NCBI GenBank assembly: GCA_916610825.1
Contig: OU744450.1
Location: 13,028,489 to 13,092,488 of the forward strand
Length of the DNA: 64,000 nucleotides
Origin: Haliclystus octoradiatus
Taxonomy: Eukaryota; Cnidaria; Staurozoa; Stauromedusae; Haliclystidae
Direction of reading: 5' to 3'
The position numbers and the translations under genes are program-made. The first letter of the stretch is position 1; each line of letters begins with the position of its first letter. The notes under the pieces were generated by a model. That model made no database searches and had not been told where the DNA came from. It saw only the letters and a program-made list of their open reading frames with translations. Positions 36,701 to 48,700 of this stretch are shown here, piece by piece.

Positions 36701-39700
36701 CTAATTTGTGGCGGGCAATTTCTTGATTTAAATCCAAGGTTTGCATCGGTTGTATTACTGATATCGTTGGTCTCCTCTGTTTCTTCCTTTTGGAAGAAAA
36801 ACGCTTTCCATCGCATTCGTTTGATTACGCTTTCTATTTTCGCAATTAGCTGCATTAAATAAGTCTTCCTAGGAGGTATTGGTATGTTTTTCATTGAATA
36901 GTCAAATGTGATTCTTTCCATGGTCATTTCTGCAGTAAGATTATAGTGCTCTACTAGAGATCCAGGAGCTAATAATAGTATTAGATATTATCTAATAGCA
37001 GTAAAACAGTGCTCAATGTCAGTTGACAGAGCTGTAAATATAATAAAGAAGTCAAAGACTACACATTTTGATACTGTTACTTAAAGTTTCACGCTTTATG
37101 CGATCCTCAGACAGTTAAAACTAATCAATAAAATACATTATACCTCATAATTTAAAAGTTAAACGAGACTTACCAAGTTGAAGTTTGACTGTAATTCTGC
37201 GAGGTACCAGGTCCTGAGCTAAGGAGTCAGCACAATGAGATGTGCACATATCTCTGTAATAATCAGTCTTCAAAGCACGAGTAACTCCCACCATTTGGGC
37301 GGGAATAAATAATTAGATACAATAATAACCACTTATAAGGGCGGGTGACTCCTTAGCTCAGGACCTGGTACCTCGCAGAATTACAGTCAAACTTCAACTT
37401 GGTAAGTCTCGTTTAACTTTTAAATTCTACTCGTTACCAGGTCTCCTTCGCTAAGGAGTCAGCACAATGAGATTTGAAAGCATGGGAGATACGAGTTCAA
37501 CAAATAATCGAACAAAGCCTCTTTATGTTAAACATAGCAATTAGACAATTTATATTGTTGCTTGTGATAATACAGATCGAGCTAATGTACTGCCCGATGT
37601 TGATATCGGCTTATTATAAAATTTAGCGAAGGTTTTTGAGTTAGTCCATCCTGCACTATTCAATATCTCCCCTATTGGGGTTCCTCCTTTAGAGGCTGCT
37701 GACGTAGCAGCAGAACGCGTGCTATGCGCTTTAAAAATAGATGTATCTATGCCAGATAATTGTAAACAATTTTTAATCCATCTAGCAATTGTATCACATG
37801 TTACCGGTTTATACGGTTTGATTAAACTAATCAATAACTGTTTGTGGCTGCCTCGCAGTTTTTCAGTAATTAATAGATACTGCTTTAGGCACATCATAAC
37901 ATCTAGCGCTGGATTATCATGATAGGCTTTAAATTCAATCGTACCTGCATGATGCAAAGGCCGTGATGTCTTCAGTAAAGAAGATATCGTAAAAATGCAT
38001 TGATTGTTATCTATAGACATTTCATTAATACACAAGGCCTGCAAAGTTTGACAGCGCTGACCAGATAGTAATGCCATCAACATAACAGTCTTCATAGTCA
38101 ATTGCTGATGAGTTAATAGCTCAACTGATGGAATACCAGCAAGATAGTTCAGCACTAAACTTACATCCCAAATATGAGTGTATCTAGGTAGAGTAGGTCT
38201 GATGTTAAATACTCCTTTCATAAACCTAGTTACCATTGGATGGGAACCAAATGATCCCAATTGATTAGGTAAAATAATAATCAATGATAATGTACTACGG
38301 GCAGTGTTAATGGCACTATAGCCTAACCCCGAATCAAATAACTCAGCCAAAAAGTTTATACCATGTTCCAGAGCAATGTCATTGGATTTAATAGCATTTT
38401 GTTCACAATATTTTCGCCATTTAGGCAAAGTAGTAGCGTATTGTCTCTTAGTAGATGGCTTCCAGGAAGATTTCAATACTTTGGTTGCCACTTCAGAGAA
38501 CCGATTGTATGTGTTCCCCTCCCCGACACAGAGCAAAGTAACAAGACTAGCTTCTTGCTCAGCGGGTGCCGCTCCAGTGGTTTTTGGGGTAACTGCAGAG
38601 TCTGCTCCCCCGTTGGTAAACTCACTGGGCACTTCTCCAACATCTGCAACAGCTTCGGCCACCACGGCTGAGTCGGCCATTGTGGTACTACAAGTAGGCC
38701 TGCTGCGCGGTCGGTTGAAATCTTCTGTAATACTTTTGTTATAATGCTAAATGGAGGAAACGCATAAAAGTTCAATTCACTCCAATTTAAATGAAATGCA
38801 TTAACAGCCCAGGCATCTGGGTCAGGCCTGTATGAGACATAGCAATCTAATTGTTTGTTCAACCTTGATGCAAATAAATCAATTTCCGGTTGAACCTCAA
38901 TATCCTTAACAGCTTTGCTGAACACTAAAGGATCAAGTCGCCATTCAGATGATACGTGTTTTTGGCGAGACTCTGCATCAGCAGTAACATTAAGCACTCC
39001 GGGAATACGTGCAACTGTGATCCAAATATCCCGAGCAATACACCATTGCCATATATTTCTAGCTAAAGTGTCAAGTTTAATAGAATGACAAGTTCCCATG
39101 TGATTAATTACTGATTCCGCAGTAGTATTGTCTACTAAGACTTTAACATGTAAACCTCTAACAGTAGTTTCAAAAGCACGTAATGATAGCCAAACCGCAA
39201 ACGTTTCCAAATAGTTTATATGCTCCTTAGCCTCGTCTGATGACCAATGGCCACCAGTAGAGTCAGTAGATGTGCTATTAATTGAACAACCCCAGCCTGT
39301 GTTCGAGGCATCAGTTGTCATATTTATATTAGGAGAGGGGTATGATATAGGCTTATAAGATGTAGTTATTGAAGTGGCCCACCAATCGAGCTCACCTAAA
39401 GCCCCATCTGATAAAGTCATATTCCCTTCATAGTTGCCATGGCAACGTTTCAATGCATTGGCTTTGTCTGCTTCTAAACGACGGTAATACAAAGGGCCCC
39501 ATCTAGCACCAGGGAATGTAGAAACTAGTTGACCAATCACCTTGGCAACATCCCTCACTGTTGGTTTATGCGATTTAGATAATGACTGACATGATTTAAT
39601 AATTGCATTTGCTTTTTCACTAGTGAGACGGACTTGCATTGTTGTAGAGTCAATAATAAATCCTAAATACGTTATTGACTGTGTTGGAAGAAACACTGAT

Positions 39701-42700
39701 TTTTTAAAATGTACAACAAACCCTACAGAATCCATTAAATGGACCGTATCAATCACATTGTTAGCGCATTGTTCATACGTTTCTCCCATTAATATTGAGT
39801 CATCAATGTAAGTTGATGATAAATGACCCTGTTTTCTTAATGTTGAGAATACAGGCTTCATTAACTTCGTAAATAGGCGTGGGCCTGGTGAAAGTCCATT
39901 AGGTAAACAAACATACTGGTACAATTGATTTTTCCATAAAAATTTTAAGTACTTTTTATTATTATCTGCAACTGGTACAGAATAATAGGCATCTTTTAAA
40001 TCAATAGATGCGAAATAACAATTAGGAGTCACCAATTGAATAGCAGTAGAAATGTGCTCCATTTTAAAATGTTTGTAATTAACGCATTGATTAAACCGTT
40101 TTAAATTCAAAATTAATCTATATGTGCCATCTTTCTTAGCCCTCAAAAATATAGGCGAAATAAATTGTTGCGGGTCAGGCAAACTCAGTTCAATAACCCC
40201 TTTAGCTAATAACTTATCAATTTCTGATTGAACTAAAGCTTTTTCATGCTCTGAAATTGAGCTAAAACGAGGCAAACAAGACAAAGGCACGCAAGTTAAA
40301 TCAATATGTAATCCCTGAATAAGATCAATGATCTCAGGGTCGGATGTTAAAGATAGCCACTTTGGTAAATAATTATGCAAACGGCCACCTTTAAATTGTA
40401 AAGCTTTAAGGTTGAGAACATTACAAAGTTCAATGATATTATCATTCAAAGAATTTACCTCTAAAAATGGCAAACCAGCTATTTCTCTTTGTCCTGTGAA
40501 TTTCTGTCCCGTTTTTGATAACGATTCGTCTGAGACATCTTCCCAGGATTTTTCCATTTGCGGTGGCCCTGCCAGTTTAAAGACTTATTGTAATTATTAT
40601 ATTGCTGCTTTTTGAAGGGTTTGCTCGAGTCGAACTTCCCACGTTTACTGGCATTGAAGGCAGGCTCACCAGAAATGTCTTTACTAAGGCGATTCGCCGT
40701 GCGTATGCGACCCATTTCTGCTGGTAGATCATCACCAAATAAAAACCCCGAGTCGGGATAATCAGAGCTGGCCAAAGCTTTAAATTCTTTGGGAAGCTCT
40801 GGGGCAATAGCATCTCTGCGACGGGCTGACACTTCGTTCACCATATGCCCCATAAATGCCAAAGCATCAACATTTGCAGAAACGAGTGCATTGTAAGTTG
40901 GAACCAAAAGTTTACTCTGCGAGTCGCGTAATTTGGTTAATTCCTCAGTGTTGTATATCATGGCAGAACTAGTGGCAATGAGTTCTTTTTGGACATTAGC
41001 GAGTCGCAAGTCCGTTTGCCTAACTGTGCGAGACATAAATGACCATATCTCCGGGTTAACACGTCGCACAGTTAAACGTGGGCAATTTTCTGGCCTGACA
41101 TACTTTGACAGTTTGTCTTTCAGTTTAACTTCTTTTAAAGGCTTTGCCCATAACTGCTCCACAACAGCTGCCAATTCTGTTCCCACTGCTGGTCCGAGAA
41201 CCTCTTCATCTACTAAATCGGCGGCAAGTTCTTTTAAAAAACCATCATCAGTGGACTCAGCTGTAGTTGTTCCCATGAGGCGATCAGATGGTTCATCACT
41301 ACCATCACCGTCACCATCATTGGCTTCATCGACCATACTGTCATTCTCATTTCGGATTTTCTTGGGCGGCGGTGATGAGTCATCACTGCGGCTTATCAAT
41401 CCAGAAATGGACATATTCATCGTTTGAACGGATGAATTTAATGTTTGTAACATTTGACCAATACCTGTTAGAGTATTAGTCAATGTAACAGGTGCTGTGT
41501 CAGCACCAACAGATTCTTCTTCTATTAAAGACATGTTTGAATAATAATAATAATAAAGTTACTCAAGAGTAAAATTAAAGACCGATCACACTTAAGATAA
41601 ATGTGCAACTGATTATTACAGAGATATGTGCACATCTCATTGTGCTGACTCCTTAGCGAAGGAGACCTGGTAACGAGTAGAATTAAACTTACAAAACGCG
41701 GCTATTGTTAAATAATATAAAGGCTATTGTTTTGTTAGATGCGATAATTCTTTGTAGTTATTTCCTATGCGGTAGTTAGTTATTACAGATTATGTTTTAG
41801 TGGATTTATAATTAGAAAAGTAAAATTTATTTTCATGCCTACACTTAGAGATTAATTCTGATTTTTTATTTAATAGTTCTTTTTTTGCGCATATTATATG
41901 GTACTTTTCAGCTAAGCATAACTGGCATCTCTTTGATTTGTTGCTATATGTCTTGGCTGTAGATAGTGCAGTCCATTCAATTTGGTATTCAATGGCTTCA
42001 TTTTTTAATTCCCAAATATATTTTGACAGCTGAGTGTTGTTCGTTTGTTTTTCATGTCTGAATGTGCTCATGTGCTGTGTGTGGCGTGTCTTGAATGTTC
42101 CTTCTGTAAGGCCGATGTAATTCTTTTCCACCTGGTCTCCTGTCGTGACTTTTGCATTATAAATTACGCTTTCCATTAGACATTTGTTATTAAAGGGGCA
42201 ATTTTCTTTTACGCGGCAATTGCATAGTTTGGTACTTTCGGTGTCATCCTTTTCTGTATTGATTAGATTTTTGTTGTGATTAGTAATTATCGTTTTCATG
42301 TTTGAAGTGCAGCTGTAGCTGACTTTGAGTGTGTTTGAGTTGAAAATTTTGTGTAGAGTGTGCGATGGCGGAAAGTGCTTCTTGACTAGACTGAGAAATG
42401 TTCGGCCGATGTTTGTTTTAACGCTTTTATTAAAGGGTGGGTTGAACACTTCAAACATGAAAACGATAATTACTAATCACAACAAAAATCTAATCAATAC
42501 AGAAAAGGATGACACCGAAAGTACCAAACTATGCAATTGCCGCGTAAAAGAAAATTGCCCCTTTAATAACAAATGTCTAATGGAAAGCGTAATTTATAAT
42601 GCAAAAGTCACGACAGGAGACCAGGTGGAAAAGAATTACATCGGCCTTACAGAAGGAACATTCAAGACACGCCACACACAGCACATGAGCACATTCAGAC

Positions 42701-45700
42701 ATGAAAAACAAACGAACAACACTCAGCTGTCAAAATATATTTGGGAATTAAAAAATGAAGCCATTGAATACCAAATTGAATGGACTGCACTATCTACAGC
42801 CAAGACATATAGCAACAAATCAAAGAGATGCCAGTTATGCTTAGCTGAAAAGTACCATATAATATGCGCAAAAAAAGAACTATTAAATAAAAAATCAGAA
42901 TTAATCTCTAAGTGTAGGCATGAAAATAAATTTTACTTTTCTAATTATAAATCCACTAAAACATAATCTGTAATAACTAACTACCGCATAGGAAATAACT
43001 ACAAAGAATTATCGCATCTAACAAAACAATAGCCTTTATATTATTTAACAATAGCCGCGTTTTGTAAGTTTAATTATGAGGTATAATGTATTTTATTGAT
43101 TAGTTTTAACTGTCTGAGGATCGCATAAAGCGTGAAACTTTAAGTAACAGTATCAAAATGTGTAGTCTTTGACTTCTTTATTATATTTACAGCTCTGTCA
43201 ACTGACATTGAGCACTGTTTTACTGCTATTAGATAATATCTAATACTATTATTAGCTCCTGGATCTCTAGTAGAGCACTATAATCTTACTGCAGAAATGA
43301 CCATGGAAAGAATCACATTTGACTATTCAATGAAAAACATACCAATACCTCCTAGGAAGACTTATTTAATGCAGCTAATTGCGAAAATAGAAAGCGTAAT
43401 CAAACGAATGCGATGGAAAGCGTTTTTCTTCCAAAAGGAAGAAACAGAGGAGACCAACGATATCAGTAATACAACCGATGCAAACCTTGGATTTAAATCA
43501 AGAAATTGCCCGCCACAAATTAGTGAATTGGAGAAATTCGAACTAGACCTAATAAAAATGACGCAAAACATTGAATTTAGACACGTTAATGATCAATTTC
43601 AGATCCAACTTAAAAAAGATATTAACAAAATAAAGAAATCTTCAAAAGCCATCATCCCCGCTGACAAGACAAGGAATTACTACGAAATAGATACTAACCA
43701 ACATGAAAAATTACTTCTTAATAACATAACAACCACTTATAAAAAGGCAAGGAAAGGAACAGTCGATAAAATTAATACAGATGGCAAAAAGATCAGCGAG
43801 GAATTAAAAATTGACAAGAGGGCAGAAATTATCGCACAACAGCCGGCCTTTATTACCATGAAAGATCACAAGGACAATTTCTCAAATAACCCTACTTGTA
43901 GACTAATCAACCCGGCTAAAAGTGAAATCGGTATTGTTAGCAAAAAGATATTAGAGAAAGTAATTACCAACGTAAAAAATGTAACCAAAGTAAACCAATG
44001 GAAAAATTCTTCCTCTGTTATAAATTGGTTTAAGGCATTAAAAACCAAGCAGCAGCTATCCTTTATGACTTTCGACATAGAAAGCTTCTATCCTATGATC
44101 TCTGAAAAACTATTGAAAAAGGCAATCATTTTTGCTCAAAACTTCACTCCGATATCGGACAACGACATCAAAATCGTCATGCACGCGAGGCAGTCGGTCT
44201 TATTCAACAAAGTAGTAGCATGGACAAAGAAAGACCATTCCAATCTGTTTGACGTAACAATGGGAAGTTACGACGGAGCAGAAATATGCGAATTAGTGGG
44301 GCTTTTTATATTAGACAAACTTGGGAAAGTATATGGTGACAATAACATTGGCCTTTACAGAGATGATGGCCTGGCAGTCATGAAAAACAAGTCCGGTCCT
44401 CAAGCCGAAAGGTGCAAAAAAAGAATTACGAAAATTTCTAAGGAAATTGGCCTAAAAATCACAACAAAAACTAACCTTAAATCCGTCGACTTCTTAGACA
44501 TTACTTTCAACTTAACCAATGATACCTTTCAGCCGTACAGAAAACCAAACGACCAACCTATATATATCAACACTAAATCTAATCACCCACCAACAATCTT
44601 GAAACACATCCCATTAGCAATCAATCAACGAATTTCCGATTTGTCGTCAAATGAAACCATTTTCAAAAATAATAAACCTACATACGAAGACGCCTTAGTA
44701 GCTAGTGGCCATGAAACAAACTTCGACTACCAACCAAGAACCACACCATCAAACAATAAAAAAAGAAATCGACGCAGGAAAATTACTTGGTTCAACCCAC
44801 CCTTTAATAAAAGCGTTAAAACAAACATCGGCCGAACATTTCTCAGTCTAGTCAAGAAGCACTTTCCGCCATCGCACACTCTACACAAAATTTTCAACTC
44901 AAACACACTCAAAGTCAGCTACAGCTGCACTTCAAACATGAAAACGATAATTACTAATCACAACAAAAATCTAATCAATACAGAAAAGGATGACACCGAA
45001 AGTACCAAACTATGCAATTGCCGCGTAAAAGAAAATTGCCCCTTTAATAACAAATGTCTAATGGAAAGCGTAATTTATAATGCAAAAGTCACGACAGGAG
45101 ACCAGGTGGAAAAGAATTACATCGGCCTTACAGAAGGAACATTCAAGACACGCCACACACAGCACATGAGCACATTCAGACATGAAAAACAAACGAACAA
45201 CACTCAGCTGTCAAAATATATTTGGGAATTAAAAAATGAAGCCATTGAATACCAAATTGAATGGACTGCACTATCTACAGCCAAGACATATAGCAACAAA
45301 TCAAAGAGATGCCAGTTATGCTTAGCTGAAAAGTACCATATAATATGCGCAAAAAAAGAACTATTAAATAAAAAATCAGAATTAATCTCTAAGTGTAGGC
45401 ATGAAAATAAATTTTACTTTTCTAATTATAAATCCACTAAAACATAATCTGTAATAACTAACTACCGCATAGGAAATAACTACAAAGAATTATCGCATCT
45501 AACAAAACAATAGCCTTTATATTATTTAACAATAGCCGCGTTTTGTAAGTTTAATTATGAGGTATAATGTATTTTATTGATTAGTTTTAACTGTCTGAGG
45601 ATCGCATAAAGCGTGAAACTTTAAGTAACAGTATCAAAATGTGTAGTCTTTGACTTCTTTATTATTATATTTACAGCTCTGTCAACTGACATTGAGCACT

Positions 45701-48700
45701 GTTTTACTGCTATTAGATAATATCTAATACTATATATATATATATATATATATATAATAAAAGGAGTCAAAGACTAGACTTTCATAATTGTTACTAATAG
45801 TTTCATGCTTACGCAATCATCAGACAAATAAACTAAATAATAAAAAATCCTTTTAGCTCTGTCAAATGATATCGAGCACTATTTTTTGCTATTAGATAAT
45901 ATCTAATATATATATATATATATAGATATGATATAAGAAACGAGACGTTTTCTCCGTTACTCGAAGTTTCGCGCTGTAGCGCTCCTCAGACGGTTTTATT
46001 CATATGAATAAAATATGATGTGAATAAAACTGTCTGAGGAGCGCTACAGCGCAAAACTTTGAGTAACGGAGAAAACGTCTCGTTTCTTATTTTATATCTA
46101 TACAGCTCTGCTTACCAGTATTGAGCATTATATTGATGTTTTGCTCTTGATAAATAAATTTATTTATTTATTAAATCAACATTATTATTATTATTATTAT
46201 ATACTAAACAAATAGTATACTTTCCGTGAACTATGCTCTGATAGCACCACGAGAGGCACGTAAGGAGAAAACGAGAAGGCATCAGAAAATTACAAGCTGC
46301 CTTGGCGAGTAATTTTCGCCTTCGAGTTTTCTCCTGAAGTGACTCGAGTGGTGCTATCAGAGCATAGTTCACGGAAAGTATGAACTATTTGGTTTAGAAC
46401 ATAGCCAGCCCCGATTTGTGACTGTTGGGGACGTTTTTCAGAGCATTTTCTGATCTTTACAATCCATGATCAAGTATGTAATTCTCCTACTTTCGTGACG
46501 TCACAAGAAGAAAGCTGAGTCGAGAGCTGTACACTTGCCTTTTTAATAAATCAACTAAAAGCTGGGAGGAAAAATTGATATCGAGAAATTTATATTTCTC
46601 TCGGATTTCTCTTCTTGGAATTAAAACATTGGATGCTTAATATCGTTTTCTTACATAGTCATTGATTCTTATCTTTGAACAATATTTTCTATGTTCTTAT
46701 GTGTGTTATTCATTATGGAAAATTGACTGGAAAAACTTGAAAAGGAAAGAAAATGTTTCTGACCTATAATTTGAAGAATTTCGTAAAAATCCGTGAACAC
46801 GAAGAAAGAAATGAAACAAAGAAAGATTTATTGACTAAATGTTTCCTAATTACCTATTTAAAAGAGCAGATTATTGAATTTATGATAACTTTTTAGCTAA
46901 CTGATTATCTAATATGTTACTAACTTTCTTTTGGAGAAATGGTTTAATTATTTGAAATTTTAGCGGTTGAATTTGTTTAGCCCATATTTTGGTTTTGATA
47001 CTTTATCGAAAGCTTTCCTTTCTATGCCAGGAATTTAGTGCTTATACTTATATCTAGGAACTTGCAAAAAGTGGCCATAAAAAGATGAGGGGATGTAATA
47101 ATGAAATGAAGTTATGTTATGTTATGTTATGTTTTTACAATTATCAATACTGTAAAAGTTAAGAAAGTTGGGCAAATTGTTTTTGAATTGTTAATTTGTG
47201 CAAAATATTTCTATACACTTTAAACCTGTTAGATATTTCTCCTGCAAGCCATTTGATTTATTTTGAACAACTGAGAAACTGCATGAAACAGTAACTCAAT
47301 GAAATTGTATATGACTCTACAAATATTCATTGTATTTGCTTTTTACTTTTTGTTACTTGCCAATTTATAATGCCATATTTAAATAATTATCGGTTGTTTG
47401 GTATTTTCATAAATTTCTTGAAATCGACAGGGTCAAGCTCGGCTATGGTGAAATGGCATTATTGGCGTTAACCAATCAAATTGCAAGAATGAATCGAAGC
47501 AGATCCTTGAAATGTTCTAAATATATATATATAGATATAAAATAAGAAACAAGACGTTTTCTCCGTTACTCAAAGTTTCGCGCTGTAGCGCTCCTCAGAC
47601 GGTTTTATTCATATAAAAAACATTTCAAAATTCACCAAAGATATATACATGATAAAAGTTTACACACCTATTGATTAAATTGTTGTTCTATTGTTATTTG
47701 CTGCTATGTTAGTTATTTCCGTAGTAAATTATTATATTCTATTGTTCTATTTATGTTTTATCTCCCTTGAAATTTTTCAAATAAAATTGTTTTCGTGCCT
47801 GCATTTAGAAACCAGCTCAGATCTTCTATTTAATAAGTTCTTGTTTTTGTAAAAGGTTATAAATTTTTTTTTTCTCTAAACAGAGATGGCATTTTTTCAA
47901 TACATTGTTGTATGGCACTGCCGTTGATAGAATTGACCATTTGACGAAGAATGATTTTCAGTTATCTTTTAGTGACCAGATGTGTTTAGACAACTATGTT
48001 TCGTAAAACGATCTTTGAATGCTCCTCAGTAAGGTCGGTGTAGTTGTGGCCGTTTGCGTCCTCATGTGTAGTTACGTTGGCATTATATATTATGCTGGTT
48101 GTCAAGCATTTGTTGTCAAGAGGGCAGTTTATTTTGGAGCAGCAATTGCATTGTTTTGTTGCTTGTTCTTTGTTGTCGGCGTTCAATAATTTTCTGTTGT
48201 GGCTTCTCAGAATTGTTTCCATGTTTGCCATGCAGCAGTAGCTGACTTTTACGTTATTTTGATTTTATTATTATCTTTTGCTCAGACAACAATTTTCAGC
48301 CATCCAAGTGTTGGCGCTCATTATGGCAGTGAATGTTGCCATCATATCTGGCCGTTTCTTATTTGGTATGCCATAAGCAGAGTCACTTTGTTAGGGTGTA
48401 TGACATATGTGCAACATCCTGTGTTTATTTAAAAGAGAAAATGTGGTCCATGTGCTGTACAAATCCGTATGGTTTGGGCTGTTTGCCATGTAAAGTATAA
48501 AATAAATGAGAACAGCAGAGTGAATCAATTATAGCAAATAGAACAAAGCGACATTTTTATAGCGATATTTTTTGTATTTTTTTGTATTTATCATTTATCC
48601 ACAAACCAGATAAGCTTGCAGCTTTTTTTCACCGGGGTGGTTGGTTAATTTTTAGTATTTTGAAGCTTGTGTGTAATTAGTATCCGGATGCCCTTCCTGA

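Larger units (their letters stand above)
34561..37032 (-). mobile_element. Penelope-like element P1, full length, minus strand
   Basis: Contains the 716-codon RT-endonuclease gene (36927-34777), a 3' terminal repeat with a hammerhead (34592-34634) and a 5' leader starting at the conserved hairpin (37011-37032). Its upstream neighbour on the same strand is the truncated copy P2, so the two form a partial tandem, the usual state of Penelope insertions. It mirrors P3-P4 on the plus strand. Confidence 0.85.
37149..41684 (-). mobile_element. Intact DIRS retrotransposon inserted in Penelope P2
   Basis: About 4.5 kb with three open, overlapping genes (gag-like, RT-RNase H, tyrosine recombinase). 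Inverted terminal repeats of about 75 bp lie at 37190-37270 and 41612-41684 (sharing CTAAGGAGTCAGCACAATGAGATGTGCAC in inverted order). An internal region at 37345-37473 is complementary to both ends joined together. There is no target duplication, but AATT is present at both borders and in the empty site of the other Penelope copies, as expected for recombinase-mediated insertion of a circle. Confidence 0.9.
43192..45735 (+). mobile_element. Penelope-like element P4, full length, plus strand
   Basis: Mirror of P1: leader with hairpin, intact RT-endonuclease gene (43297-45447), and a 3' terminal repeat with hammerhead (45590-45632) and hairpin (45676-45697). It ends at an (AT)n run (45733-45757). 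A single TTA difference near 45661 separates its repeat from the upstream one. Confidence 0.88.
45758..45925. mobile_element. Penelope terminal-repeat remnant, second type
   Basis: AATAAAAGGAGTCAAAGACT starts a minus-oriented terminal repeat with a hammerhead (45788-45827); the right side is plus-oriented with the conserved hairpin (45856-45877) and TAGATAATATCTAATA. No coding part is left. Confidence 0.65.
45926..46130. mobile_element. Penelope terminal-repeat palindrome, third type
   Basis: A minus hammerhead (45954-45993) and a mutated plus copy (about 46030-46070) lie back to back around ATTCATATGAATA. Outer parts mirror each other (ATAAGAAACGAGACGTTTTC against GAAAACGTCTCGTTTCTTAT). The plus side ends in the conserved hairpin (46105-46126). 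The same ribozyme sequence is at 47563, next to Penelope coding remains. Confidence 0.7.

Noticed and set aside
46028..46070. Plus-strand hammerhead in the third Penelope palindrome
   Set aside because: The core reads AAAAC in place of GAAAC and helix I does not pair, so it is noted only as the decayed partner of 45954-45993.
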